The notes under the pieces are model-generated. The model saw nothing but the letters and a program-made list of their open reading frames with translations. It did not search any database and was not told the origin of the DNA. Shown piece by piece: positions 11,240 to 23,098 of a stretch of DNA of 64,000 nt. A program made the translations under genes and the position numbers. The DNA is from Ceratothoa steindachneri (taxonomy: Eukaryota; Arthropoda; Malacostraca; Isopoda; Cymothoidae). Where the stretch lies: NCBI GenBank assembly GCA_963969495.1, contig OZ018326.1, positions 173,451,056 through 173,515,055 on the forward strand, read 5' to 3'. Position 1 is the stretch's first letter. Each line of letters starts with the position of its first letter.

Positions 11240-11250
11240 AGTGTGTGTGT
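11178..11250. repeat. (AT)n tract with (GT)n edge, tail of non-LTR copy D
   Basis: Pure AT dinucleotides occupy 11178-11236, followed by GTGAGTGTGTGTGT. Read on the minus strand the element ends (AC)n(AT)n, the same order as copy C at 23431-23590. Confidence 0.9.
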
Positions 11251-11826
11251 AATTATGTAAACGGCAGCGTTATTAATTTTAAATTGTATTTTCTTAATAT
11301 TTCTTACAAGTTTTTTAACGGGGTCGTTGAGGCGAGAAAAAACATCCGCGAATGACATTCTTTATTCCTAGACACCTTTCGACCTTCCTAGTTCATCTTC
11401 AGGAAATAAACAGAAATAGAATTATTCACAAGGATTCAAAGATAATAAAAGATGGGGAAAATTTATGTGATGGGAAGAGAGGTGAAACATAGGAAAAGTG
11501 TTATTTTAGTAGGAGAACATTGTGCCAATACGTCTGGCTAAGACTTCCCATGCACTTCGGTGATGCTTACGTGCATGTTGTTTTAAGCATTCAAGCCTTT
11601 TTTTTCGTATTTTTGCCCTTTTTTGTAGATAGAGCTATCTCGGTTTCTTGATTATCTATTGTTATTTTGAAGTATTTTTGTCCACCACGGATCTTTTCTA
11701 TTGTGTCTTGATTATTTCGTCCACTACAGATCTTTTTAGTTTTATTTTATTTTATTTTTGTAAGATTTAGTTTAACATCCTAATTACTTGAATATTAATA
11801 TTGATCGTTTTTCAGGTGAGAAGTAG
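11251..11826 (-). mobile_element. 3' UTR of non-LTR copy D
   Basis: On the minus strand this segment matches the 3' UTR of copy C. Shared phrases include AAGGCTTGAATGC (near 11596), CTCCTACTAAAA (near 11510), CCTGAAGATGA (near 11398), CTAGGAATAAAG (near 11370) and ATGTCATTCGCGGATG (near 11350). Confidence 0.8.
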
Positions 11827-13298
11827 TTACTTATAAATTGGTTCTAGGTATTCTTGCAACCGCTGTTGGCTGCTGGCAAATCCTTGTCGGTAACATCTAT
11901 TCGGGTTGTCATTTCGGGTATTCCTATGTATGACTCTTTCTGGTAAGTATTCATGTATGTTCCTCCATATTTCTGTTGCTCTTCTGTGCATCGTCACATT
12001 CAGGTGGTCGATCCCTGCGAGATCGTGTAGTCTAATCGATGGGATCATGTCCAGTAAGGATGAAGGATGAAGCGTAGTGCTTGATTTTACACTGTTTGCC
12101 AAATGTAATGGGACGGCGGTGAAGAGCAAGATTGGTCTGACTAAGGCCAAATATTACTTTTTTTTGTTGCGAAAGGAGAGTCTTTTGAACCTATAAAGTT
12201 GTCTTAGTCTGATCTTGGCTTGCGAAACCTTCTCATTGGTATGTTCATTATACCCATTTGCTGTGATCTTCAATCCCAGAACTCGGGCTTCTCGGGTATA
12301 TGGATAGTATTCGGCATTTGCTCTAATGTCGGCCGTTTTGGTACGTCCGATAGAGAGAATCTTAAACTTATCCATATTTGTGCGAATTTTGTTTCTTTTC
12401 TCATAAAGGTTGAGATTGTTAATTTCTCCAGCTTTCCTATTTGCTACGTCTACAGAAGTTGGGTAGTCGCTTGTGATAATTTGAGTTATGCCGTCGGCTA
12501 GTGATACATATATAGCGTAATCTTGAATAGGAAAATGGAGGTCACTCGTGTAGATAGTATGCAACGTTGGGCTCAGACATCCCTCTTGAGGCACCCCTGC
12601 GTTCATCAAAAAGGGTTGTCCTTTGTGATCATTGATCTTTATGGTTGCCTCTCTATCCGCTAAATAATCACAAAGGATTCTGGTGATATTAGTTTCTATC
12701 TCAAAGTCGCATAATTTGTTCTTTAATCCGCACACCCAAACCTTGTCGAATGCAGAGGCTACGTCTCTGAGTACGACGTCTACCCTCTTATTTTCGGCCT
12801 TTGCATTTACAATGTACTCTGTAATGAGAGCAAGGGCAGTTTCCATACCGAGTTATCTACAGAAACAAGGTTGTTGCATGTTGTATCCATCTCTTATTTC
12901 TAAGTGGGTTTTTAGTCTGTCATTTCAGAAGTTTTTATAAAAATTTCCTAATAAATTCTAGAAGGGATATGGGTCTGTAAATTTTTACTTCCTTTTTTGG
13001 CTTGCCTGGTTTTAAAATAAAGATCCTTCTGGCCCATTTACGTAGATCTGGGGCCTTAGCCAACGTTTAAACAGGCATTAAAGAGACTTATTATGGCTTC
13101 ATTGATGTTCGGTCGGGCATTCACTAAGTGCGCCTTGGTGATACCTGATATGCCATGGTCCCTCTGCTTGAAGTTCTTTAAAGCTGTCTCAAACTCTTCA
13201 TGAGTAAATATTTTTCCTTCGGCTTCTGCTCGTCGAGTGTTATCGCCGAAGTGGTATGGTGTTATAATTGGTCCATGCCCTTCCAGGTATGACAACAC
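11827..13298 (-). pseudogene. Non-LTR copy D, reverse transcriptase
   Basis: Read 3' to 5' on the + strand, the sequence starts with a pre-RT segment (FETALKNFKQRDHGISG near 13190). It continues with a Jockey-type RT: VASAFDKVWVCGLKNKL near 12740, MNAGVPQEGCLSP near 12590, then the catalytic box read as VSLADGITQI near 12495, and a thumb ending near 12160. The normal FADD has become LADG, so the active site is lost. A further block (12150-11827) is the C-terminal part in another frame. RT would copy the element RNA at the nicked target. ORF1 lies upstream at 13859-15582; most of the endonuclease between is deleted. Confidence 0.85.
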
Positions 13299-13429
13299 TC
13301 TTTCCTCATTTTCCCCGTCAAAATCGTTGTTTTCCTCCTCCGTGATGTCGAATTTTCTCTTCCAGTGCTCTCTGAAGTGGATTTCTATCTCTTGGTTCTC
13401 GGTGATCGTTCTACCCTGAGCTGTGATGG

Positions 13430-13790
13430 TAATATTGGTCTTATTTTGCTGAGTGTCACTTAATCATCTATTCTGAGTGGCTAGATGTGATGGTGATGTA
13501 GTTAGATAGTTTTATAGGGTCGGTTTCTGCATTAAGTCCGTGTTCAGAAATTAGGACGATATTTGGGTCTACCTCACGAAATATATTCTAGTAAATGTAT
13601 TTTTTCCCCTTTCAGCCATTAACGTTTAGAGAAAAGATCTTCAGTTTATTGATGTATCTCGTCGCGTAGTTCATATTATCCCCCGTGAAGATTTGATACT
13701 TTTACTGGCTCACCTCATGCGGGCGATCTCAGTCTAGTGAATCTATTCTTTTTAAATTGATTGTGGGATAGGGTGAGACATGATTTGCCA
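13430..13790 (-). pseudogene. Non-LTR copy D, endonuclease with internal deletion
   Basis: Only the two edges of the APE endonuclease survive. The N-terminal part reads EVDPNIVLISEHG near 13570. About 25 codons later the text is already in the pre-RT linker (EIHFREHWKRKFDITEEENN, near 13380). In copy B the corresponding interval spans roughly 200 codons, so the catalytic part (GDLNA and SDH motifs) has been deleted. Confidence 0.65.
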
Positions 13791-13858
13791 CAGATCTCAA
13801 TCCTGCCTTGCCTGAGTGCCGAAATAATTTATTCCTCACTGATGTCAAAATCGTAAAC

Positions 13859-15582
13859 TCACTTATATTTTCCCTTGATCATTCCTTCAATGATGTCTTT
13901 GACTTTTACCGTTGTTGGCAGTGGGGCTAATGCTGAGGGATATACTCGTAGGTTTAGGTCGGTAGACTTGTAAGTTAGCGACGATTGTTTGGTTTTCTTG
14001 GCGCTCTTGGTTTTGTGGCTCACCATTTGGGAATCAGTATCCTCTCGTTTAGGTTGGTCGGTTTCCATTATTGTAGGGGTGTCAGATGTGCTAGGTTTAT
14101 TTAGTCTTGGATCCCGAGATCTTGAACGTTTTCTTGCAGTAGCCGTAGGCCAACTTCCTATCTGACTTTGATACAGTTCGGTTGAGGGGGGGATTATCAG
14201 GAAACCACATTGGTTTTATCCCATTCTGCGTCAACATACGATTTAACTCGGTAGTGTGACTTCCCGGTTCTGCGATGTTAACAAAGTGAGTGTGTATAAC
14301 AGACATCACAAGGTCCAGGTTCATAGAAGGGTCTAATTGTAGAAGAGTCTTCTCCTTCTCCTGGTTCTTAGTTGCCTGTGCATAGGTGGTTGTTGCTCTG
14401 CGGTGTTTCTCCTCTTCGATGTTCTTTTTCTTGTCGTTGACTAGTGTCTTTTTCATGGAACACGAAATCGAAAGGGTAGGGTGAGGGCCACTACAATTAA
14501 GGAATTTCTTGGTAGCCCCGCTCTTACACTCTCGCCAGGTTTGGCCATCTCCTGCGCATTCGCTGCAGACCTTTCCTTGGAATGTACAATCTCTAGTGGC
14601 GTGTTGCTCCAGGGCATAGCACGAGAAGCATACCTGGACTGACCCGAAGGTTTCCCTCTCGATGCATGAATTGGATATTTTCGTGAAGAATAAGACGAGG
14701 CCAGCTTCGGATGCCTTAGCGGCCATCTCAGATGTTTGGAAGGTGGCTTTATATAGATGGGAATATTTGCCTCCTTCACGATTTTTTAACTTGTACACCT
14801 ATACGAATTTTGCCCAGGTTTGCTTTCTCAATATCTCATTTATGATCTCCTCGATGCTGTGGAGGCCGAACCATTGATCCAGGTGGCGACAAATTATGGA
14901 ACTCTGAGCAGAGCCATGGGGAGGGATCTTCGGGGTCAAGTTCAGTTCCTCGAGCTTGGCTCGTGCATTAACACTGAGACGCCTGTCTACGTCGTGGTCA
15001 GTGTCGCAGATTGCAAGATAGCCGTAAGTTTGATCGACAAAACGACATAGTGCAATCTCAATCGAGCCAAAAATAGTTGGAAACACCTTTTTCCTTAGAG
15101 GTTTTGAGCAATGTTCTTTTACTCAGAGAGGTTTTTTTCTTTTCCCTGTGGTCGTCCATGACGGACCTCTAGGGAAGCTCTTCCCCTGGAGCTAACCAGG
15201 CTGCTATTTAGATGTGTCCATATTATTTAGCTCGAAACACCTTCGCTGCCCTACCTATATTAATTGTCTATCAAGACCCACCTGCTGGTACTTACCACTC
15301 CGCCCCTGAATGGGCCCTCCTTCTCCGTGCCACCTTTGGGGCTTCCTTCTTGAATTCGGCCACGCCAAGTACCGGTGGTCTCTACAGGTTTTAAACGGCA
15401 GAGAATTCATAAGACTCGAGATGTGCTGCTGTCTTAAGAGAGAGGAAGAATCGCAGGTCCGAAAATGCGGTTCGGTGCGGGGATTTTACGGTTAACGCGC
15501 GTGCGTGCGCGCCCACGACCTCTTCAGTGGGCAAGAGACGTAAACCGTCAGCGGTCTTGATGAGCGCGATAAAATTCTTCAC
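13859..15582 (-). pseudogene. Non-LTR copy D, ORF1 (gag-like) with zinc knuckles
   Basis: A possible start at 15582 begins MKNFIALIKTADGLRLLP. The main body lies at 15086-13859 in several frames, with an N-terminal domain (VDRRLSVNARAKLEEL near 14990) matched by VDWRLSKEGATTLKRI in copy B. Three cysteine-rich knuckles follow at 14640-14450 (CFSCYALEQHATRDC, CSECAGDGQTWREC, then a C...H...C remnant). The C-terminal conserved segment is LDLVMSVIHTHFVNIAEPGS. ORF1 proteins of Jockey-like elements bind RNA and target the ribonucleoprotein. Frame changes occur near 14800 and 14100. The GC-rich stretch at 15400-15580 is probably the 5' UTR and N terminus. Confidence 0.75.
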
Positions 15583-15589
15583 CTACTTT

Positions 15590-16037
15590 TTTATTTAGAA
15601 AAACAGATGCGACATCAAGTAGGAGTTTATACTCTCTTCAGTTGAGTGTAGAATAGCTCTTTAAAGCGAAGCGCATTCGGAATTATTCACAAATTGCTAC
15701 ACTTATTATATAAGCTTTCTACGTGAACATAAGTATTACAAAAATTGGCCAATCATGGCGTGGGAAATTTTATAGGCAAACTAAGCGCTACAAGAAATAT
15801 AAAATTGGACGGCTCGTTCGGATTCAACGTTAATTTGTAAGTCCCATGAATAACTCAGTCCACTTTTGACTACTACTCTTTTCTTCCCTGTCCTATCCTA
15901 AATTTTTTTCTTCCTCTCCCTATCATTCCTATCCGCTGTACTCACCTTGCTTCGAACCTACTTTGGCTCTAGACAGTGCTAATATGGGGGTTTTGTCTCC
16001 CACTTCTCTTTTCATTTCATTTCATTTCATTCCTCAT
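15590..16037. other. Spacer between copy D and the Penelope-like fragment, no gene seen
   Basis: AT-rich, with a short (TTTCA)n run near 16010-16028. No coding similarity recognised. Confidence 0.4.
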
Positions 16038-16964
16038 TATTTTTCGCTCCGATCTACTTCTCTGGTAAAGAAGGCAAAGGAAAATTTGTAACTCAAGCAT
16101 ACGTTAAGGCTACGAACTTGTGCTTCTGCTCAAGCGGTTCTTCTCATTGTCCTGAAAGCTACAAGAGATCAGTCATCTATGCCTTAGTTGACAGGGCAAT
16201 TTCTTACTCATCCTCGTGGACTGCTGTTGATCTCAAACTTAAGAGACTTTCACGAGTTCTCGTTAACAATGGCTACCCACAATAATCCATCGACTTTACG
16301 AGAAAAGATAAAATAAACTTAGCTATTGGTTCTGGCGTACGGTCTACTCCGAAGAAGAATAATATCAACTTTTATTACAAAGCCAATATGAACATCGGCT
16401 ATCGTGAAGACGAAAAGGCTCTTAAAGCCATTCTCCATCGCAATGTGACCCCAACCGACCTTAATACAGATATAAATCTGATTATATACTAAAAGACCAA
16501 AAAAAAGAGTAGTTGCATCATGAAGAACAGCTGTCTCCTTTCGACAAGCGAACTCCATGAGACTAACGTTGTGTACGAATATTTGTGCAAAGTCGGTGAA
16601 TGCGAACACCGCAATTCAAAGTACATCGGCGTAACCTCCACAACCCAGTCAATGCGACCGACAGCTCACCTTCAAGATGGTGCAAATAAAAAACACGCCC
16701 AATCTCATGGCACTACCTTAACCCTTGAAAAGCTGAATAAGGGTACCTCCATTATCCTGAGACTCTAAAATCGCAGAAGATTGTAGATTGCCGAAGCCAA
16801 CAGTATTCAAATGAAGAAATCGACAATAAACGTGCAACTTCAGCCAGAAAAAATAATCCTGACATCTCGGCTTCCCAGAGTTGACCGCAGTTAAAAGATG
16901 CACGTTTTCTTCTTCCATTTTCCTTTGCCTCCTTTTCCAGAGAACTAGATCGGAGCGAGAAATA
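16038..16964. repeat. Inverted repeat pair of about 47 bp around a Penelope-like fragment
   Basis: The arm at 16038-16085 (core TTCGCTCCGATCTACTTCTC) is the near-exact reverse complement of 16917-16964 (core CAGAGAACTAGATCGGAGCG), with about three mismatches. The enclosed 830 bp carry the Penelope-like coding fragment. Confidence 0.8.
16080..16900 (+). pseudogene. Penelope-like element fragment: RT thumb and GIY-YIG endonuclease
   Basis: From about 16080 the + strand reads as the distal RT/thumb region (KFVTQAYVKATNLCFCSSGS, then YKRSVIYALVDRA). After a linker it gives a GIY-YIG-type nuclease between 16520 and 16768: NVVYEYLCKVGECEHRNSKY followed directly by IGVTSTTQSMR and HLQDGA. This arrangement (RT followed by GIY-YIG) is specific to Penelope-like retroelements, where the nuclease cuts the target DNA. 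The tyrosine/glycine signature is kept as KYIGVT. A stop lies near 16491 between the two parts, and the palm is absent, so it is a 5'-truncated dead copy. Confidence 0.75.
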
Positions 16965-17089
16965 GTCAGACTATGAACTAAGAACAAGGTAATTGTGTAG
17001 GGGATAAAGAAATGGTGTGGGGACAGATAGCTGAAAATAAACAAGTGATGAAGAGAGAAATAAGTGTGGTATGGTGCAAAGAGATGCTA

Positions 17090-18080
17090 AGTGCCTGGTG
17101 ATCAGGTCTATCGCTTTTAAATATTTTCTTGTTTGTGGTTCTTTTGTTGTTCGAGGATCAACTGATTGAGTTCTTCTTTGATTTCTTTACTTCGTTGTAT
17201 TGAGTGAACTGAGGCATTACTGATGTTAATATCATACAATATTTCAGCTCACGGCCTAAATCCTTCATGTATACGGTCAATCCCTAAGTAGAGATGGTTC
17301 TATACTCGAGTGTAGGGATACAAGCCCTATGTGCGATAATTAAATGGTTATTTAGGTCGTCGATTGCCTCGTCAATCTCCTCGAGAGTTGCCTCGTCCAA
17401 GTTGGCCGGATCATAGGCCTAGAGAAGGCACGCGCACCGTGTCCAGTGTGCTCTTCTGTAGTTGTTTCTGACTACAGCTGGAACTTGTATAGGGTTCCTG
17501 TTGATAGTGAGTAGGAGTAGGATCCCTATATGGTCACTACATTGTACATGGAATGGTTCCATGTAGTAATTTAATGGCAGCTGACAATCCGCTGGACAGA
17601 CGTCTGGTTTTGTGGCTATTCCTCCTCTAACAAATGTGGGGAAGACGGGGCCTATTCGCTGGTCAATATTTCTGGCCAGCAATAGGTCCAGGCTTCTTCC
17701 TATACCGGTAAAGATTCTGTCACCGAATTCTTGCATCTGGCGTTCAGATCCGCCATTAATATAGTTAGGGCTCTCCTGCCAAATAGGCCATTTAAATGTT
17801 TATTGGTAACACCTCTCTCCTTGGCGGTAGGTATCCGGTTCGTCCTCAATTGCGAGGTAGACATCTTTTAGATTTCTTATTTGCTTGTATTTAATCCCTA
17901 TCTTTATTGCAATAGCGGCACCGTCGAACCGCTCCAGCGAATAATTCGTGCACAACACATCGTAGTTCCAGATTTTCATTCCTGCACTATGCGTGGCGAC
18001 CCCGTGTTCCGAAATTAAAATAATCTCTGCATCAATTTCTATGAATACATTTCCGTAAATAGTTCTTTTCGACGTCCAGC
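17090..18080 (-). pseudogene. Non-LTR copy B, APE-type endonuclease
   Basis: The N-terminal part is seen near 18050-17850 (EIILISEHGVATHSAGMKIW, then YSLERFDGAAIAIKIGIK). A degraded GDLNA motif reads ADLNAR near 17740. The C-terminal part at 17640-17520 gives GPVFPTFVRGGIATKPDV and CSDHIGILLLL, the SDH catalytic motif. This nuclease opens the insertion site for target-primed reverse transcription. Text after 17400 retains pre-RT linker traces to about 17090, where the copy ends without an RT. Frameshifts separate the N and C halves. Confidence 0.75.
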
Positions 18081-19198
18081 CGTTTACCTATGCTTCTTTT
18101 TATTCTTCTTTTTCTTCTTATGGGGTGGCGGGGTGGTTTTACTATGCCCAGGGCTTTCCTTCTTCGGAGGGAGGAGTGACTTTGGGTTTTGGAACTGTTC
18201 TTCGTTGATTGCGTACGAGTGCAGGTGCCTTCATCTGTGTCTGAAGTGGAGAATCCCTCCTCATTTTCAGCCTTTTCTTCTTCTTCTTCTTCGTCCTCTT
18301 CGGATTCCTCTGATGTTGTTCTTTATGACTAATTCCATGAATACCTTGGAGCATTTAGGGTCTGCTGGCATAAGTACTGAAGGGAGATTGTTTGATTTCA
18401 AGAGAGCAATGATTACCTAGTTATAGCAGCCAGGCTTCACTGCATTAGCTACATTTGCATGGGTACTGCCGATCAATATCTATGCACTTAGATCTCCTGT
18501 CATGTTCATTTGTGCAATTGAGGGGGGCAGGCTTCATTTCCGCATTCTTCCTGGCAGCGTTTGCGTAGGTCGTTTCCTTAGCTTTCCTATCTTCTTCCTT
18601 TCTTTGGGTGATCTCACGGTGCTTGGGGCAGTTTAAGGCCTATGGTCCTATGTTCCCCTTTACAGTTATGGCATTTCTTCTTATTGCTCTAACACTTATC
18701 AAATGTATGTCCTTATGTGGCGCATTCACTGCACCACAGTTTGTTCTAGGCCGGGCATGTCGTGCTTGTGTGATATTTTTAGTTTATAGCATACAAGGCA
18801 GATATGTATGCTATTAAGGCTCTACTGTGTTTTCTCCTGGGATCCTGATATTAAAGACTAAGTTAGATCCTATCCGTCGTCACTTGCCTGGCCATGTAGG
18901 TGGTGGAAAATGTTATTTTAAACACGTGGGTGTGTTCGCGGAATTCGATTATATCCCGGACTTTCACCCATGGGTTACTCCTCATATTCTCCTCTTTCAG
19001 ATCTTCCGTTGAGTTCTCACTAGGCCAACTCTCCACTTTACGGCAAATGACACTGCGGTTCGCTGCAATCGTGGAGGGAGGGGTCTTTGCTTCGAGCCCG
19101 ATGCGTTTCAATGTTGTAGCTCCTTCTTTAGACAGACGCCAGTCCACATCTTTGGTCTCCTGACAGATGGCAATAAAACCTGATAAAAATTTTATCAA
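18081..19198 (-). pseudogene. Non-LTR copy B, ORF1 with zinc knuckles
   Basis: The N-terminal domain (19198-18863) starts MIKFLSGFIAICQETKDVDW and parallels copy D ORF1. After a frame change near 18860, knuckles appear at 18790-18640 as CSECATxGHTFDKC and CHNCKGEHRT. A basic and then strongly acidic low-complexity segment (a run of Glu/Asp codons around 18270-18310) precedes the endonuclease. ORF1 of this family is an RNA-binding gag-like protein. Stops and shifts show it is inactive. It lies directly upstream of the endonuclease on the same strand, as in copy D. Confidence 0.7.
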
Positions 19199-19199
19199 T

Positions 19200-20270
19200 T
19201 TAATCTTGTATAGTCCTGAGAGGGATCCTCTTAGTGAGGGTCTCCATGGTCTTCTTCATTTCCTACTATGTCCTCTTCTTTTCTTCTTGTCCTCTGTAAC
19301 CAATGTATAATTATTTATGTATTTTGTGAGTGAAACAGAATATGAGTAGGTGGTAAAGGCGGCAGTGGTTGGTGAAAAGTTCAAAAACGTCAGTGAAAGC
19401 GCTCCCGTCCATTTACTAGTTGATCCTACTCTCGGCTGCTGCCGGGATGATGGGTGATGGCTGGATGGTTTGGATCTTGGAAAGGAACCTAAAGAGGGAT
19501 GAATTTTGGTGGACTTGGGGCAGTAGCGGTCGAATCAACGGCCACTAAAGTTTTGTACATCCTCTCGTGTACTTGCGCTATTACTGCATCCAACTAAAAA
19601 GAGACGAGTGTTACTTCCCTCTATGATACTAGCTGGGTCTCCCGTGTGATGAGGATCTCTCCTTCGTCCGGTAGTCGCAGTTATGCCCCAGTTTCGAGAT
19701 AATTTCTGACTTATCCATCCGCTGTGGCCTAGTCCTCAAACTAGTTTTTACATAAGCCCTTAATTATGACAGTCTAAGTGACCAGCCTAGTTAAGAAGAA
19801 ATTAATGAATGGCAGACATCCGGGCAGGTTCCCACGCAGGACGATGGACGGGATCAGTAAGGTGCTTAATCCCTCATTGAATTATAAATCCTCGGTGAAA
19901 AATAGTATTATCTTTTTTTGAAGCGTGAAGCGAAATTCACTAAAAGACTTCGAGAATAGGCTCTTTTCTATGTAAGCGGTGCACAAAGTCCGTTACTAAG
20001 CAAGTAAAACTGCTTTATCCTAGGTAGTCAGCAGTGCGTATGAATCGAATATTCAGCTGTCAATAGTCAGAAAATCTGAGCCTTCAAATTTTATATGTTT
20101 CTTGTAGCGCTTAGTTTTCCCTAAAATATTTCCCGCACCATGATTGACCAATTTTTTAATAATTCTGTTCTATATTCAGACGGACTGAATATATAAAACG
20201 ACTCACGTACATTCATATAGATAGTAAAACGACTAAGAGGCGGAAAGACACAAAAGACCATAAAACATAC
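19200..20270. other. Spacer between opposed non-LTR copies B and C, no gene seen
   Basis: Holds the probable 5' UTR of copy B and unassigned sequence. No motif or element end was recognised between 19450 and 20270. Confidence 0.4.
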
Positions 20271-21900
20271 ACGTGATAATACCGAAATTACTGACGCGGA
20301 AGAAATCGAAGAGGAGTTCAGACTATTCTGGGCATCTATATTTAAGATATCCCCGGAAGAGAATGATAACTTTGATTTAGAATTCGAAGACAGATTAATA
20401 AACAATTTGATCGAGCAGATACACAGAACTTATTCTCACCATTATATATCGCATAACAGGGACCTGGAGTTACTCGGCGGTAGAATTACTGCCGAAGAAC
20501 TCTCTGAAACCTTAAAAATCCCTTCGTCAACGAGCATCAGGGCGTACAGGACTGACAAGGGAGAATTTTATTCGAGCCAAGCCTAGCATCCTTTTGGAGT
20601 TCATGAATATCATGAATGCGTGCCTGATCTTGGGTTACTTCCCTGACCACTGTAAGGTAGCAAAAATAATATTCATTCCCAAAGCCGGTAAGACACCGGA
20701 CGGTTCAGCTAAATTCAGCCCTATATCTCTCTTAGAGTTTGCAGGGAAAGTCTTGGAGAAAATATTGGCTAACAGGGTCAATACGTTCCTTGAGGAAAAT
20801 AATTCTCTCAACAACAAACATGGCTTTCGAAGGATGCGAGGAACGGACACGGCGCTACTCGTGATCTCCGAGAAGTTGTCAAAGGTAAAGGATGAAAGAG
20901 CTACGCAAATCTGGTACTCCGCGAAGTCAAAAAGGTCTTTGACAAAGTATGGAGGAGAGGCTGTAATACAAAATCGTAAAACTGGGCCTCAATCCCATAC
21001 CTGAAAGGATTCTTTGCAAAGACGTAAAGGAGAGGAGGGCGTTTGTAAACATTAAAAACTTCAATGGCCTCGAGTTCAAGCTCGAGGCGGAGGTACCACA
21101 AGGTGAGTGTATAAGCCCCTTGCTATAAAACATATACACCAATGACTTTCCCCAACCTCTGAGTGAAGGTTCGTTATACATCCAATTTGCAGACAATATA
21201 ACGATGATCTGTACGACACCTTATCGGAATGTGAATTACATGGCACAGAGTACGGCGATAGAAATCGAAAATAAATATCATCTCTGGAGGAAAGATGGAA
21301 GATATCTACTAATGTCCAAAAGTTCGGTTTAATTCCACTATTTCGACGGACCATCACAGACATCCGTGTGGGGGGTGCACGCAACCCATACCGCACGAAG
21401 GGCACAGTTCGTAGACTCCGTATTACGATTTGTGGATATGAGACTCATGTAGCTAAAACTACATCAAATGCACGGAGGGATTTGGGGGAACTTTTCAAGT
21501 TCCTAAACCTGAGAACCTCCAAAAAACTAAAGATTTATAATGCATGCATTCGATCAAAACTCCTGTAGCCGCTGGTCCCTATAAACGCAATTCCCAAGAC
21601 CCAAGTCCTTAAAATGCAAAGGGTCTAAAATAAAGCTGTCTATATTATAACGAAAACCTGAAGGAGATAGCGGAGAAGGAAGAGTGAGCTCCATGGTAAA
21701 CTAGAGATAACCCCCATAAACGTGGAGCTTCACCTAAGAGCAAGCAAGATCTGGGACAAAGTACACCAGCACCTTACTCCCGAGTTTGTACTCGAGCACA
21801 TGGACTTTTATGATATAGGACAGGCAAAACCTTTTAAAAGAAGCAGACTACTCCTTGACGACGAAGTAGAGCCAATGTTCACTTAGGTTTTCACGATAAC
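20271..21900 (+). pseudogene. Non-LTR copy C, pre-RT linker and reverse transcriptase
   Basis: Begins with the linker before RT (THTRDNTEITDAEEIEEEFR near 20262, ITAEELSETLK near 20490). The RT runs from 20594 (CKVAKIIFIPKAGKTPD, SPISLLEFAGKVLEKIL, KHGFRRMRGTDTALLVI), then after a frameshift near 20920 to EVPQGECISPLL (21087) and FADNITMI (near 21186). The catalytic FADD is therefore FADN. A C-terminal region follows to about 21885, including SNARRDLGELFKFLNLRTSK. The copy is 5' truncated: no endonuclease or ORF1 is seen upstream. It resembles the Jockey clade and is a sister copy of D. Confidence 0.85.
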
Positions 21901-22162
21901 CAACCAACACAAAACCAAACAAAAACCCTTTTCACTACATTAGTCAAGTGCTAATTTTCTAATTTTCCTCACATATTTTAGCGCGATTAACTCACCAATA
22001 ATATAAAAAACAAGAAAAAAATTAAACAAAATATTAAATAACAACTCAAAATCAGAGTTTAAACAACCCAGATAAAAAGCAAAAAAGTCTTCACCATAAC
22101 CAGTATGGATAAAAAAATCCACTGGTACAAAGGCTTGAATGCCCTTTCTATATTTATAAATA

Positions 22163-23098
22163 TACGAGGGGTGGTCAATAAGTTTTGCAATTCGGATATA
22201 AGAAAACGAGATATGAGAAAAAGTGTTTTATTTTTTTCAATATAACTACCCTCGACTTCAATGCACTTACGCCACTTGTTACTGAGGCTTCGAATTCCCG
22301 ACAATCATAAATCTCCCGACTGCTGTTCAATCCACTCCTGGACGTCGAGCTGGACATCTTCATCGCCCCAAAACCGGTGTCCACTCAGTGCAGCCTTGAG
22401 CTGGTGGAATAAAAAGTAGTCGCTAGGGGCCAGATCTGGACTGTAGGGGGGATGGTTGAGCTCCTCGAATCCGCATTCGCGCTGGAAAGCTTGTGCAACT
22501 CTGGCCTTGTGAGTTTTTGACGACGGTGAAGTCGATCATGGGGCGTGAGGTTTCTAGGGACCCAACGGGCAGAGACATTGGTCATGGCCAAATTGTCGTG
22601 GATGATGTCGATAACACTTACATGTGATATTCCAATTTATCGCTCGATTTCTTCAACCTTCACCCGTCGATTTTCAAGGATCATCCTCTCCACACGGGCC
22701 ACATTGTTCTCATTGGTCACGTCTGACGGGCGTCCTGGACTGTGGTCATCTTCAAGGGACTCACGACCATGGCGGAACTCCCTATTCCAGCGCGCAAAGG
22801 TTGCATGGGAAGGGGTGGTGTCGGTGTACACTGCAACCATGTGTTCATTGCTCTCTTTTACATTTTTGCCTTCCTTGGTCAAAAATTTGATCACTGCGCG
22901 GTGCTCAACCTTCTCCATTGTTCAAAAAATTGTGACTGACGATCTGCGATCAACTATTGCTTCTTAAATAGACAAGGCAGGAGTGTGCGGCTTCAGGTCT
23001 TAACTTGTCATAACTTGTCCTAACACACCTACAATCAGCCATCCCCCTTTCTCTGTTTTACCCTACCCATTTGCAAAACTTATTGACCGCCCCTCGTA
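22163..23098 (-). mobile_element. Internally deleted mariner element, copy 1
   Basis: Terminal inverted repeats of 28 bp (left from 22163, TACGAGGGGTGGTCAATAAG) match the right end (reverse complement of 23071-23098) with one mismatch. TA dinucleotides flank both ends (22161-22162 and 23099-23100), the expected target duplication. At 936 bp it is shorter than an intact mariner because the catalytic core is missing. It sits inside the 3' UTR of non-LTR copy C and so is younger than that copy. Confidence 0.9.
22200..22918 (-). pseudogene. Mariner transposase with catalytic core deleted
   Basis: The start at 22918 opens a helix-turn-helix domain (MEKVEHRAVIKFLTKEGKNV, then FARWNREFRHGRESLEDDH) and a second DNA-binding part ending in the WVPRNLTPHDR motif typical of mariner. 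The text then jumps within about 20 codons to the C-terminal motif YSPDLAPSDYFLF near 22430 and a tail ending SNKWRKCIEVEGSY near 22255. The two catalytic aspartate regions that precede that motif in mariner transposases are absent. The remaining protein could bind the ends but not cut. A stop near 22640 and a frameshift near 22510 further break it. Confidence 0.85.

Noticed and set aside
11134..11355. Open frames of alternating Tyr/Ile through (AT)n tracts (also at 23355-23627 and 53225-53467)
   Set aside because: These are translations of dinucleotide repeats with no protein signal on either side.
22545..22967. 140-codon + strand open frame over the mariner element (and 43317-43721)
   Set aside because: Antisense to the mariner transposase remnant.
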